A stretch of DNA of 64,000 bases from assembly GCA_963797675.1 (NCBI GenBank), contig CAWCQQ010000006.1, positions 496,001-560,000 on the forward strand, in the 5' to 3' direction. The DNA is from DASQPR01 sp963797675. GTDB taxonomy: Bacteria; Actinomycetota; Actinomycetes; Mycobacteriales; Micromonosporaceae. A model generated the notes under the pieces. It searched no databases. It was not told the origin of the DNA and saw nothing but the letters and a program-made list of their open reading frames with translations. Of the stretch, positions 1 through 8,465 are shown in pieces. Position numbers and translations under genes: made by a program. Position 1 is the stretch's first letter, and each line of letters opens with the position of its first letter.

Positions 1-2480
1 TAGGCGGCTACTTCACGGGGACGAGGCTGGCGTCGGTCGACCGATTCGACGAACTCGTCCGGCTGCTCGGTGCGAGCCCGCACGAGCAGGGCGTACTCGC
101 GACGGCGAGGGAGTTGGCGGCCGACTCGAGACCACTGTCGGACATGGGCGACGCAGCGGTTGGCCCGCGCGGCGGGACGACGGTCGTGGTGCCACAGACA
201 CTGCCCGCACGGGTGTTCGGCTTTACCGGGCGCCTCGGTGAACTGGCCCGGCTGGATGCCTTACTGGTTTCGGCCGCCAAGCCGGGCACGGAAGCGGTGT
301 CGACCGTGGTCGGTATGCCCGGCGTCGGCAAGACTGCATTGGCGGTGCACTGGGCGTACCAGGTCGTCGCGGGCTTTCCCGACGGCCAGCTCTATGTGAA
401 TCTGCGTGGTTTCGATCCCGGAGAGCCGTTGACCACAACGGACGCTCTGGCCGCGCTGATCAGCGGTCTGGGCGTCGCCCCCGCTGCGACGCCAGTGGAC
501 CTTGCCGGGCGCGCAGCGCTGTACCGGAGGCTGCTCGCCGGCCGCCGGATGCTCGTACTCCTCGACAACGCCAGTGGAGCCGAACAGGTCCGGCCCCTGC
601 TGCCGCCGCCGCCATGCCTAGCCCTGGTCACGAGCCGCAACGATCTTGCGGACCTGATCGTCGGACAGGGCGCCGCGCGGATCGCTCTCGAGGTGTTGAC
701 CGAGGACGAAGCGTTGGCTCTGTTGCGACTGCTGATCGGGGACCGGATGGACCGGGAGGACGAAGCGGCGCGGGCTTTGGCCCGCCGGTGCGGTCTCCTG
801 CCCCTTGCGCTGCGGGTGGCGGCCGAGCACGTGGTGTCGCGCCCGCACACCATGCTGGCGGATCTGGTCGCCGAGTACGCCGACGAGCAGCCATCCGGCA
901 GGTTGGCCCTGTTCAGCAAGACCGTCGATCAACGTACGGACATCCGGTCGGTCTTCTCGTTGTCGCTGCGGCGGCTTCCGGCACCGGCCGCCAGGGCGTT
1001 CCGGTTACTCGGCCTCCTTCCAGGCAACGATGTCGGGGCATACGGTTTGGCCGCCCTCGCCGGAGTAGACGTCGTCGAGGCACATCGGCTGGCCGGCACA
1101 CTGGTGGGCGCTCATCTGGTCCAGTCCGACAACGACGGACGAATGTCCATGCACGATCTTGTGAGGGCGTACGCGGTCGAGTCCGGTGAGCGGGAATCAG
1201 CGAACATCGAACGCCACGAGGCGATCGGCCGACTCTTCGATTACTACCTGACGGTCGCGACGGCGGCGGTCGATGTCGTGTTTCATCTCAGCCGCTCCGG
1301 CTGGCCCAACGGCCGTCGTCCGGTGCCGGCCACCCGCCCGTCGACTCCCGACATGACCGACGCGGCGGCGGCCGCGTCCTGGCTCGCGGCCGAGCGGGAC
1401 AATCTCGTACGAGCGTGTGTGCACGCGGCGCGCAACGGCTGGCCCCGGCATGCGATCGCGTTAGCCCTGGTGCTGCGACCGTACTTCGACGACGGTCACT
1501 ACAGCGACGGTCTGGTCGCATACACCGAGGCGCTCGCGGCGGCACGCCTGCTGGGCCGGGCCTGCGACCCGGCTGACCGGGCCGCCATCCACGGATGTCT
1601 CGGTACGATGAACTGGTGGTTGGGCCGGTTCGGGACCGCATCTCGGCGGCTCCGGTACGCGTTCGAGGCGAACCTGCGGGCGGGCAACACCGTCGCCGCG
1701 ATCCAGAATGTCTCGGTACTCGGCCTGGTGCGTGAGGCCCAGGGCCGCTATCCGGAGGCGCTGGATGCCCAGCGCCGAGGCCTGCAGATGGCCCGCTCGG
1801 CTGGCATCCGATTCCGGGAGGCGATCCAGCTCATCAACCTCGGCTACATCCACCTGCGGCTCGAGGAGCACGAGGTCGCGGCCGGCCTGTACCACGAGGC
1901 ACTGACCATTGTCGAGCAGTGCGAAGAGACCTGGGCGGTGGCCCACGCGAAATTCAATCTGGCAACCGCGTACGAGGGACTGGGCCGCTACCACGAAGCG
2001 CTCGGCTACGCGCAGGACGCGCTCGCGGTGAACCGGTCGGTCGGCCAGGTGATCGGCAGAATCCGAGCCATGGACGCGATGGGATCAATCTATCGGCGGC
2101 TCGGCCGCGTCGATGAGGCACTCGACATGCTCGGCGAGGCGCTGCGGACGTGCCGTGAGGCCAACGGTCCCCGGCCTACGATGCAGGTTCTCAATACTCT
2201 GGGCGAGACCCTCAGTGCCGCCGGCCACCAGGCGCAGGCGATCGACAGCCACGCCGAGGCGCTCGATCTGGCGGAACTGGCGAGCGATCGTTGGCAGCGC
2301 ACGCGAGCCCTCGTCGGGCTCGGCGACGCTTGGGATGCCCTCGGCCGGACCGAGGCGGCTCGAGAGTACTGGCGGGAGGCGATGGCCGGACAGGCCGACC
2401 CGCGTACACCTGCGGCGGGCCGCATCCGCGACCGGCTGTCCCGAAATCACCACAGTGGACTTGATCGGTTGACTAGCTGA
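1..2480 (+). CDS. NB-ARC/TPR signalling ATPase, N-terminus outside window
   Basis: The frame is open to the left edge (first full codon at base 3), so the true start lies outside. The first visible residues (YFTGTRL, then FDELVRLLGAS) resemble the tail of the Xre-type DNA-binding domain that precedes NB-ARC in many actinobacterial regulators. A P-loop GMPGVGKTALAV follows near base 312, then a Walker B-like RMLVLLDNA, an LVTSR motif, a winged-helix stretch, and TPR-like helical pairs over about 1500-2400. It is probably a cytoplasmic STAND-type regulator; its target is unknown. The TTG at 114 is internal to the longer frame. The stop overlaps the convergent SARP gene by 8 bp. Confidence 0.85.
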   Translation, partial: GGYFTGTRLASVDRFDELVRLLGASPHEQGVLATARELAADSRPLSDMGDAAVGPRGGTTVVVPQTLPARVFGFTGRLGELARLDALLVSAAKPGTEAVSTVVGMPGVGKTALAVHWAYQVVAGFPDGQLYVNLRGFDPGEPLTTTDALAALISGLGVAPAATPVDLAGRAALYRRLLAGRRMLVLLDNASGAEQVRPLLPPPPCLALVTSRNDLADLIVGQGAARIALEVLTEDEALALLRLLIGDRMDREDEAARALARRCGLLPLALRVAAEHVVSRPHTMLADLVAEYADEQPSGRLALFSKTVDQRTDIRSVFSLSLRRLPAPAARAFRLLGLLPGNDVGAYGLAALAGVDVVEAHRLAGTLVGAHLVQSDNDGRMSMHDLVRAYAVESGERESANIERHEAIGRLFDYYLTVATAAVDVVFHLSRSGWPNGRRPVPATRPSTPDMTDAAAAASWLAAERDNLVRACVHAARNGWPRHAIALALVLRPYFDDGHYSDGLVAYTEALAAARLLGRACDPADRAAIHGCLGTMNWWLGRFGTASRRLRYAFEANLRAGNTVAAIQNVSVLGLVREAQGRYPEALDAQRRGLQMARSAGIRFREAIQLINLGYIHLRLEEHEVAAGLYHEALTIVEQCEETWAVAHAKFNLATAYEGLGRYHEALGYAQDALAVNRSVGQVIGRIRAMDAMGSIYRRLGRVDEALDMLGEALRTCREANGPRPTMQVLNTLGETLSAAGHQAQAIDSHAEALDLAELASDRWQRTRALVGLGDAWDALGRTEAAREYWREAMAGQADPRTPAAGRIRDRLSRNHHSGLDRLTS

Positions 2481-5304
2481 CTGGTTGGTCGGGCCGAGGC
2501 TTCGCCGACGGTTGGCGGTCCGCCTCGGGGTGCAGGCAGTCGAGCGCGTCACGTACCTCCCGAGCCTGAGGGTCGTGCAGGTCGGAGAGGATGTCGAGGG
2601 CCGAACACCAGGCGTCGTGGGCTGGCTCGTACTCGCCGCGCCGCGCGAGGGCGCGTCCCATCGCGTGCAGCGCGTGCCCTTCCTCGGCACGATTGCCGAC
2701 CTTGTGATTGAGGTCGACGGCGGCGCGGGCCCAGGTGACCGCCTCGTCCAGCCGTCCGAGCTCCCGGCAGGCGGCGCTCAGCCCGACGAGCGCTTTGGCC
2801 TCCGTGTAATCGTCGCCGATGCTCCGGCTGACCTCGATGGCCCGATGGAAGTCCGCGATCGCCGGCTCGCACTGGCCCGTACGGTAGGCGACCCAGCCCA
2901 GGTTGTTGTATGTGTTGGCCTCGGCCGGCCGGTGTCCGATGTCCTGGTAGATCGCGAGCGCCTCGCGGAGCACCGCGGTCGCATCGGCAAACCGGTCAAG
3001 CTGTCCGTAGGAGACACCAAGGTTGGCCAACTTGGCCGCAATGCTGCGGCGGTCGCCCAGCTCACGGCTGATCGGCAACGCTTCGAGCAGCGTGCGTACG
3101 GCCTGCGCCGATTGGCCGTTCTGGTCGTAGGCCGCAGCGAGGTCGCCGAGTACCCGCGCCTCGGCCGGCCGGTCGTGGAGGCGCCGTGCCGCGGCGATGC
3201 CGAGTCCAAGGGTGTCCACCCAGTCCTGGTAGTGGCCACGCAGCAGGAAGACGTCCCACATCGTGACGGGCAGCCGCCAGGTGATGTCGTCGATGCCGCG
3301 CCCCGCTGCCTGCCACACCGCGGCGATCAGGTTGTCGTACTCGGTATCAAGCCAGGCGAGCGCGTCGTCGTAGTCGGCGAAGTGTACCAGCTCGTCGGGC
3401 GCCTCCCGTGGGTCGAGGTCGATGTGCCGTCGGTGCGGACTCACCACCCGGGCGGCGGCCGCAGCCGTGTGCAGATACCACCGCAGCAACCGGTTGGCGG
3501 CCTCGGCCAGCGCCGCCGGCGACTCGTCGGCGTGGGCTTGTTCGGCGGCGTACACGCCGAGAAGGTCGTGCAGCCGGTAGCGGCCAGGTCCGGGCGACTC
3601 GACCAGGTGCGCGTCGAGTAGCGCCTCCAGGACCTGCTCGCTCGCGGCCAGCGGCTGGCCGGCCAGGGCCGCGGCCGCTGCCGCACTGACGCTCGGCCCC
3701 GTGAGGCTCAGCAGGCGGAACATCCGACCGGTGGCGGAGGTGCGGGGCTGCAGGCCGCCGTAGCTGACCATGAAACTGACCCGTACCGCCAGATCGCCGG
3801 TCTGTAGTTCGTCGAGGCGTCTCCGTTGATCGGCCAGCCGGTCGGCGAGCGTACGGACGCTCCAGTTGGGTCGGCTGGCCAGTCGCCCGGCCGCGATCTG
3901 GATGGCCAGCGGGAGTCCTGCACACGCGGTCAGCACGCCGCTTGTCGCCTGCGGCTCGGCGGCCGTCCAGCGCGCCCCCACGAGCGTGTCCAGCAGCGCC
4001 TCCGCTTCGGTTCGGGCCAGCGCACCCAGCTGGACGTGGTACGCACCGGGTAGGCCGGCCAGGTCGACGCGGCTGGTCACGAGGACGGCGCAGCCCGCGC
4101 TGCCGGGGATCAGCGGCAGCACTTGCGCGGTATTCGCCGCATTGTCGAGCACGATCATCACTCGCCGGCCGTCGAGCAGGCTGCGGTAGAGCGCGGCCTG
4201 CTCCTGTTCGTCGGCGGGTATGGAGTCCGCCGGCAGTCCGAGGTCGCGCAGGAACCGGGCGATCACGTCATGTGCCCGCAGCGGTGCCGGGAGTGCGCCG
4301 CAGAGATCGATGTGGAGTTGCCCCTCGGGGAAGTGTCCTCGGAGGAGATGCGCGACATGCACGGCCAGCGTCGTCTTGCCGACACCGCCCATACCGGCGA
4401 CGACGCAGACTCGTGACGGCGCGTCCGGGTGCAGTCGCCGCGTCAGTGCGTCGATCTCGGCGGCCCGGCCGGCAAAAGTCGCCACATCGGCCGGCAGTTG
4501 AGCGGGGCGGGGGCGTGACGGCGCCACTGTGAGGGCCACCGCAGGCGCCGGCACGTCGTCGAGTTCCGGCGCGGCACGCAGGATCTGTTGGTGCAGGCGG
4601 GCGATGTCGTGAGCAGGCTCGACGCCGAGTTCATCGACGAGTGTCGCGTGCAGTCGTTGGTAGACGTCGAGCGCCTCGGCCTGGCGGGCGCATCGGTAGA
4701 GGGCGAGCATGAGCTGGGCGTGGAACCGTTCGCGCAGCGGCTCCGTCGCTACCAATGTGCGGAGTTCGCCGATCAGCTCTGAGGCCCGGCCGCGGCGCAG
4801 GTCGGCCTCGATTCGACCCTCCAACGCGAGCAGACGTACCTCGACCAGGCGCGGCACGTCGTCGCGTTGCAGCCGTACGGCGGGGACGTCCACGAGTGGT
4901 GTGCCGCGGTAGAGCGCAGTGGCGGTGGTGAAGGCCGCGGCCGACGTCTCCCAGTCGCCGCGGCGCGCGGCGTCGCGGCCGCGCCTACACAGGTCGTCGC
5001 AGACCAGCACGTCCAGTTCGGATGGTTCGACCCGGATCAGGTATCCGGTCGGCCGGGTGAGCAGGACCGCTCCGATCTCGGGTCCGCAGGCGCGGCGCAA
5101 GCGCATCACGTAGTTGCGCAACGTCGCGCCGGCTGCGGGCGGCGGGTGCTCGTCCCAGACCGCGTCGATCAACTCGACGGCGGGTACCAGCCGGTTCGCG
5201 GCCAGCAGCAGCAGCGCGAGGACGCTGCGCTGGCGTGCGGCAGGTATGGGGATCTCCCGGTCGTCCGCGTGGACAAGAAGCGGACCCAGTACAGCGAACC
5301 GCAT
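2473..5304 (-). CDS. AfsR/SARP-type transcriptional regulator with NB-ARC and TPR domains
   Basis: The protein has 943 residues. An OmpR-like winged helix (residues 5-90) is followed by a BTAD domain (to about 240), an NB-ARC ATPase with P-loop GMGGVGKTT near residue 305 and Walker B VMIVLDNAA, and C-terminal TPRs (about 680-920). This is the AfsR architecture. Such proteins activate secondary-metabolite genes by binding heptamer direct repeats with an 11-bp period. ATG 5304 was chosen over an in-frame start 12 codons upstream because GGGAG lies 6 bases before it. The product MRFAVLGPL also fits the usual SARP N-terminus. The target is unknown, but see the repeat array at 55573-55633. Confidence 0.9.
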   Translation of the reverse strand: MRFAVLGPLLVHADDREIPIPAARQRSVLALLLLAANRLVPAVELIDAVWDEHPPPAAGATLRNYVMRLRRACGPEIGAVLLTRPTGYLIRVEPSELDVLVCDDLCRRGRDAARRGDWETSAAAFTTATALYRGTPLVDVPAVRLQRDDVPRLVEVRLLALEGRIEADLRRGRASELIGELRTLVATEPLRERFHAQLMLALYRCARQAEALDVYQRLHATLVDELGVEPAHDIARLHQQILRAAPELDDVPAPAVALTVAPSRPRPAQLPADVATFAGRAAEIDALTRRLHPDAPSRVCVVAGMGGVGKTTLAVHVAHLLRGHFPEGQLHIDLCGALPAPLRAHDVIARFLRDLGLPADSIPADEQEQAALYRSLLDGRRVMIVLDNAANTAQVLPLIPGSAGCAVLVTSRVDLAGLPGAYHVQLGALARTEAEALLDTLVGARWTAAEPQATSGVLTACAGLPLAIQIAAGRLASRPNWSVRTLADRLADQRRRLDELQTGDLAVRVSFMVSYGGLQPRTSATGRMFRLLSLTGPSVSAAAAAALAGQPLAASEQVLEALLDAHLVESPGPGRYRLHDLLGVYAAEQAHADESPAALAEAANRLLRWYLHTAAAAARVVSPHRRHIDLDPREAPDELVHFADYDDALAWLDTEYDNLIAAVWQAAGRGIDDITWRLPVTMWDVFLLRGHYQDWVDTLGLGIAAARRLHDRPAEARVLGDLAAAYDQNGQSAQAVRTLLEALPISRELGDRRSIAAKLANLGVSYGQLDRFADATAVLREALAIYQDIGHRPAEANTYNNLGWVAYRTGQCEPAIADFHRAIEVSRSIGDDYTEAKALVGLSAACRELGRLDEAVTWARAAVDLNHKVGNRAEEGHALHAMGRALARRGEYEPAHDAWCSALDILSDLHDPQAREVRDALDCLHPEADRQPSAKPRPDQPVS

Positions 5305-5518
5305 TCCGCACTCCCGCCTGATCGAGTTCGGGCATACCACGTCGTCCGCACTCTATCGGCCGTGGTCACTGGATGACCGGTGACACCGATGTCGGTGACC
5401 CGTGCCGCGACGTGCCGCGCTATCGCGGCGATACGGGCGCGATACGCATGGCCCTCACGGTGGTGATGCCGGGGCGCCGCAATCCCGCGACGTCCGGCGA
5501 TTTGTGAAGGGAACGAGC

Positions 5519-6121
5519 ATGGAGACCACACCCCCGGGTCGCCGGACCCGACTGAAGGCACTGACAGTCGTCCTGGCCATGGTCGGCGCGACCGCCGCGC
5601 TCGCCGTTGTAGCCGGCACGCCGGCGATGGCCGCAACGCCGGCCGCTCACGTCACGCCGAATGGCTGCGCTGTCGAGACGGACTGGGAGACGGTCCAGGT
5701 CGGCGGGCGCTACTACCACGCCAACGGTCCGACCGCCGGCAAGTACAACTCGTCCAGCTCAAGCTCGACCTTGACCTACAGCGAGACGACAACCAACACC
5801 CAGACGACGACGTTCAGCGCGAGCACGTCGCTGTCGATCGGCTGGGCGATCGCGACCGTGAAGCTGGACCTCGGCGTCTCGGTGGCCACAAGCGTCGCCA
5901 AAGGCCGTACGGTGACGGACAACATGACCGTCGACAGCCACCACTACGGGCGGATCACCCCGAAGGTGGAGTTCACCAACTACGAATTCGAGGAGTACCG
6001 GCTCAACGGCAACTGCACGGCGACACTGATCCAGACCTCGCCGGAGTTCCGGGCCATCACGGCGTCGAAATACTTCGCCGAATGCCAGGACACGACCAAC
6101 ACCTGTACCCCGAAACCGTAG
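5519..6121 (+). CDS. Secreted Ser/Thr-rich protein of unknown function
   Basis: The protein has 200 residues. GAAGGGA precedes ATG 5519 at good spacing. A Sec signal peptide (RRTR, hydrophobic core, cleavage near PAMA-A) covers residues 1-35. The mature part has a run of alternating Ser/Thr and hydrophobic residues (residues about 75-140, SSSSSTLTYSETTTNTQTTT and after), then TITPK-like strands and two late cysteines. Alternating Ser/Thr beta-hairpins of this kind occur in aerolysin/ETX-type pore formers, but no signature proves that family. A strong hairpin follows the stop. The neighbour downstream is also secreted. Confidence 0.6.
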   Translation: METTPPGRRTRLKALTVVLAMVGATAALAVVAGTPAMAATPAAHVTPNGCAVETDWETVQVGGRYYHANGPTAGKYNSSSSSSTLTYSETTTNTQTTTFSASTSLSIGWAIATVKLDLGVSVATSVAKGRTVTDNMTVDSHHYGRITPKVEFTNYEFEEYRLNGNCTATLIQTSPEFRAITASKYFAECQDTTNTCTPKP

Positions 6122-6133
6122 GAGCAGGAGCCT

Positions 6134-6169
6134 GGGTGGGTGGCGGCGGCAACCGTCGGCCACCCACCC
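6134..6169 (+). terminator. Stem-loop terminator after the secreted protein gene
   Basis: GGGTGGGTGGC (6134-6144) pairs perfectly with GCCACCCACCC (6159-6169) around a 14-base loop, 12 bases after the stop at 6121. There is no T tract, as is common in high-GC actinobacteria. Confidence 0.6.
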
Positions 6170-6258
6170 GGCGTTCTGTCGTGTTCCCAACTCGAGTGGT
6201 CGGCCGGGTCGCCTCGCGTGCCATGGTGAGAAGCGAATCCGAGCCCGGGAGGTCACTC

Positions 6259-7800
6259 ATGCCGTCACGCCTGGCGTCGATCGTCGTCGCCGTGATCGTT
6301 GCCCCGCTGGCCGTCGTCGCGGTCACGTTCGGCTCCGCCACGCCGGCGCGGGCCGGAATCTGTCCGCACACGCCGGCCGACATCGACGACGACGGACACT
6401 CCGACCTTGTGATCGGGTCCGGCTATCGAGGCGCGATGAACATGATCCGCGGTGCCGACACCTCGGGTCTGACGGTGACCGGCAACCAGTACGCCACGCC
6501 GGCTAAGGTCGGCGCCACGCTCAGCGACGGCAACGACATGTTCGGACTCGTCACCACCACCGGTTACTTCCGCGGCGGCTGCTACAGCGACACGCTGATC
6601 GGCATCCCGGCCTACCCGGGGCAGCAGCAGCCGCCGGCCCCCGGAGCGATCGTCGATGTGAAGGGATCCTCGTCCGGCATGGTCATGTCGTCGTCGACGG
6701 AGTTCACGACCGCACAGATCCACCCGGGTGCGCAGGAGATCGGCCTGGTCTTCGCCGTCGGCGACTTCAACGGCGACGGCTTCGACGACGTGGCGCTGGG
6801 CGCACCGGGCCCGCCGATCGATCAGCCGGCGGGCGGCGTCGCGATCATGTACGGCTCGAAGACCGGTCTGACCCTCACCGGCCGCCAGTGGTTCAGCCAA
6901 GGCACTGCAGGCGTGCCGGGCACGGCGACGGCCGGCCATGGGTTCGGCACCGCGGTCGCCGCCGGCGACTTCAACCGCGACGGGTACGCCGACCTCGCCA
7001 TTGGCGTACCCGGTGAGACCGTGGGCGGCGCCGCCGGGGCCGGTGCGGTGATCGTGCTGCACGGCTCGGCGTCGGGCCTCACCGCGACCGGCGCGAGCAT
7101 GTTCACCGAGGCTACCGCCGGCGTGCCCGGCGCCGCGGAGCAGGGAGACGCGTTCGGTTCCGCACTGGCTACCGGCGACGTCACCGGCGACGGCTACCCC
7201 GATCTTGTCGTCGGCGACCCGGGCGAAGCCGACCACGGCGCAGCCGGCGCGATCTTCCTGCTGCCGGGCTCCGGCTCCGGTTTGACAGTCACCGGCAGCC
7301 AGTTCCGCGACCAGCATTCGTCCGGATTTCCGACCACGCCGGCGCTCAACGGGCTGGGCGACTACGGCGGCACACTCGCGGTCGCGGACTTCAACGGCGA
7401 CGGGCACGCCGATGTCGCCTGCGGGGCCCGCTACACCGTGGTCGGCACGGTGGGTGACGCCGGTGCGGTCGCGGTGCTCTACGGCACGTCGTCCGGCCTG
7501 ACCACGAGCGGCGCCGCCATCTTCGATCAGGACACCGCCGGTATCCCCGGCACCGCGGAGAACGACGACCAACTCGGCATCTCCGTGTACGCGTTGCCCG
7601 CCACCGGCAGCGGCTATGCCGGCCTGGTCGTCGCCGTACCCGGCGAGAGCAGCAACGGCGGCTCCGACAACGGCGGCATCGAGGTGCTGGCCGGGGGAGC
7701 GAGCGGCATCACCGCGACCGGCGCAACCTATCTCGACGGCAGCGCTCTCGCCGGCGGACTCGCCGACGGTGCGTACATGGGCTGGACCAACTTCATCTGA
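6259..7800 (+). CDS. Secreted FG-GAP/VCBS repeat protein (integrin alpha-like beta-propeller)
   Basis: The protein has 513 residues. GGGAGG sits 6 bases before ATG 6259. The signal peptide ends near ARAG. The remainder holds FG-GAP repeats with calcium-loop motifs: DFNGDGFDD, DFNRDGYAD, DVTGDGYPD and DFNGDGHAD, each followed by the AIGVPGE-type strand and the YGSxxGLT turn. These form a calcium-binding beta-propeller outside the cell, usually for adhesion or carbohydrate contact; the ligand is unknown. An upstream in-frame start exists but would bury the signal peptide. Confidence 0.88.
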   Translation: MPSRLASIVVAVIVAPLAVVAVTFGSATPARAGICPHTPADIDDDGHSDLVIGSGYRGAMNMIRGADTSGLTVTGNQYATPAKVGATLSDGNDMFGLVTTTGYFRGGCYSDTLIGIPAYPGQQQPPAPGAIVDVKGSSSGMVMSSSTEFTTAQIHPGAQEIGLVFAVGDFNGDGFDDVALGAPGPPIDQPAGGVAIMYGSKTGLTLTGRQWFSQGTAGVPGTATAGHGFGTAVAAGDFNRDGYADLAIGVPGETVGGAAGAGAVIVLHGSASGLTATGASMFTEATAGVPGAAEQGDAFGSALATGDVTGDGYPDLVVGDPGEADHGAAGAIFLLPGSGSGLTVTGSQFRDQHSSGFPTTPALNGLGDYGGTLAVADFNGDGHADVACGARYTVVGTVGDAGAVAVLYGTSSGLTTSGAAIFDQDTAGIPGTAENDDQLGISVYALPATGSGYAGLVVAVPGESSNGGSDNGGIEVLAGGASGITATGATYLDGSALAGGLADGAYMGWTNFI

Positions 7801-7943
7801 ATTGAGTGTCGCCGGCCGGCGATGCAGACGCGATAGATTGGCGGTTGCATCGTCGGCTGGCCCACGTCCGCGCACGGCGACATCCATCGACTCATCCGAA
7901 TGGCTATATCGCCGCGTCGGTGATGATCCTTAAGCTTAAGCGC

Positions 7944-8432
7944 ATGGCATTTCGTTCTCGGACCGCGACGGCGGCCGGTGTCATCGCCACCGTACTGCTG
8001 GTGTTGATCTTCGGCAACCAGGCGTTCACCGAGTGGGTCGGTCGGCATACGCATGCGAACACGGTGTGGGGCTGGTTCCTGCGAGTGCTGTGCTGGCCGA
8101 CCTGGGCGTTCGGCCCGACCGACAACTCCGGTAGGGCGGCCAGGGTCCTGCTGGCGCATGATCTGCGGGCGTTTCTGCTGATCGTGTTCGTTGCCGTGAT
8201 CCTTGCCTTGACCGCGAAGTCGATCAGCGGCGGTGCGGGCGCGTTCGTGTTGGGCTGGGCGTCGTTGGTGTTCGCTTCGGCGCTCGCGGCGTTCCTGACT
8301 GCGTTCATCACGGCTGACGCGTCGTGGTTGGGTGCGTTCGCGGTGGCGTCGGCCGGTTCGGCGTACGGTCTGTTTGTGGGGTGGATCGTCGGGATCGCGG
8401 TCGCGAGCGGCAAGGGTGGCGGAGCGGCATAA
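7944..8432 (+). CDS. Small multi-pass membrane protein, unknown function
   Basis: The protein has 162 residues and about four hydrophobic segments: AAGVIATVLLVLIFG near the N-terminus, then AFLLIVFVAVILALTA, WASLVFASALAAFLTAF and the C-terminal GLFVGWIVGIAVAS. The start is uncertain: ATG 7944 or ATG 7923, neither with a clear ribosome site. No family is recognised. It ends 34 bp before the stop of the convergent helicase gene. Confidence 0.6.
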   Translation: MAFRSRTATAAGVIATVLLVLIFGNQAFTEWVGRHTHANTVWGWFLRVLCWPTWAFGPTDNSGRAARVLLAHDLRAFLLIVFVAVILALTAKSISGGAGAFVLGWASLVFASALAAFLTAFITADASWLGAFAVASAGSAYGLFVGWIVGIAVASGKGGGAA

Positions 8433-8465
8433 CCGCTGACCGGCTGAGGTACGGCCGACGGTTGG

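Noticed and set aside
6265..7887. A 540-codon minus-strand opening over the FG-GAP gene
   Set aside because: It mirrors the periodic repeats of the plus-strand gene and has no domain of its own.
7929..7940. Perfect palindrome CTTAAGCTTAAG before the small membrane protein gene
   Set aside because: Short, single, lies at the possible start region, and no regulator or partner site was seen.
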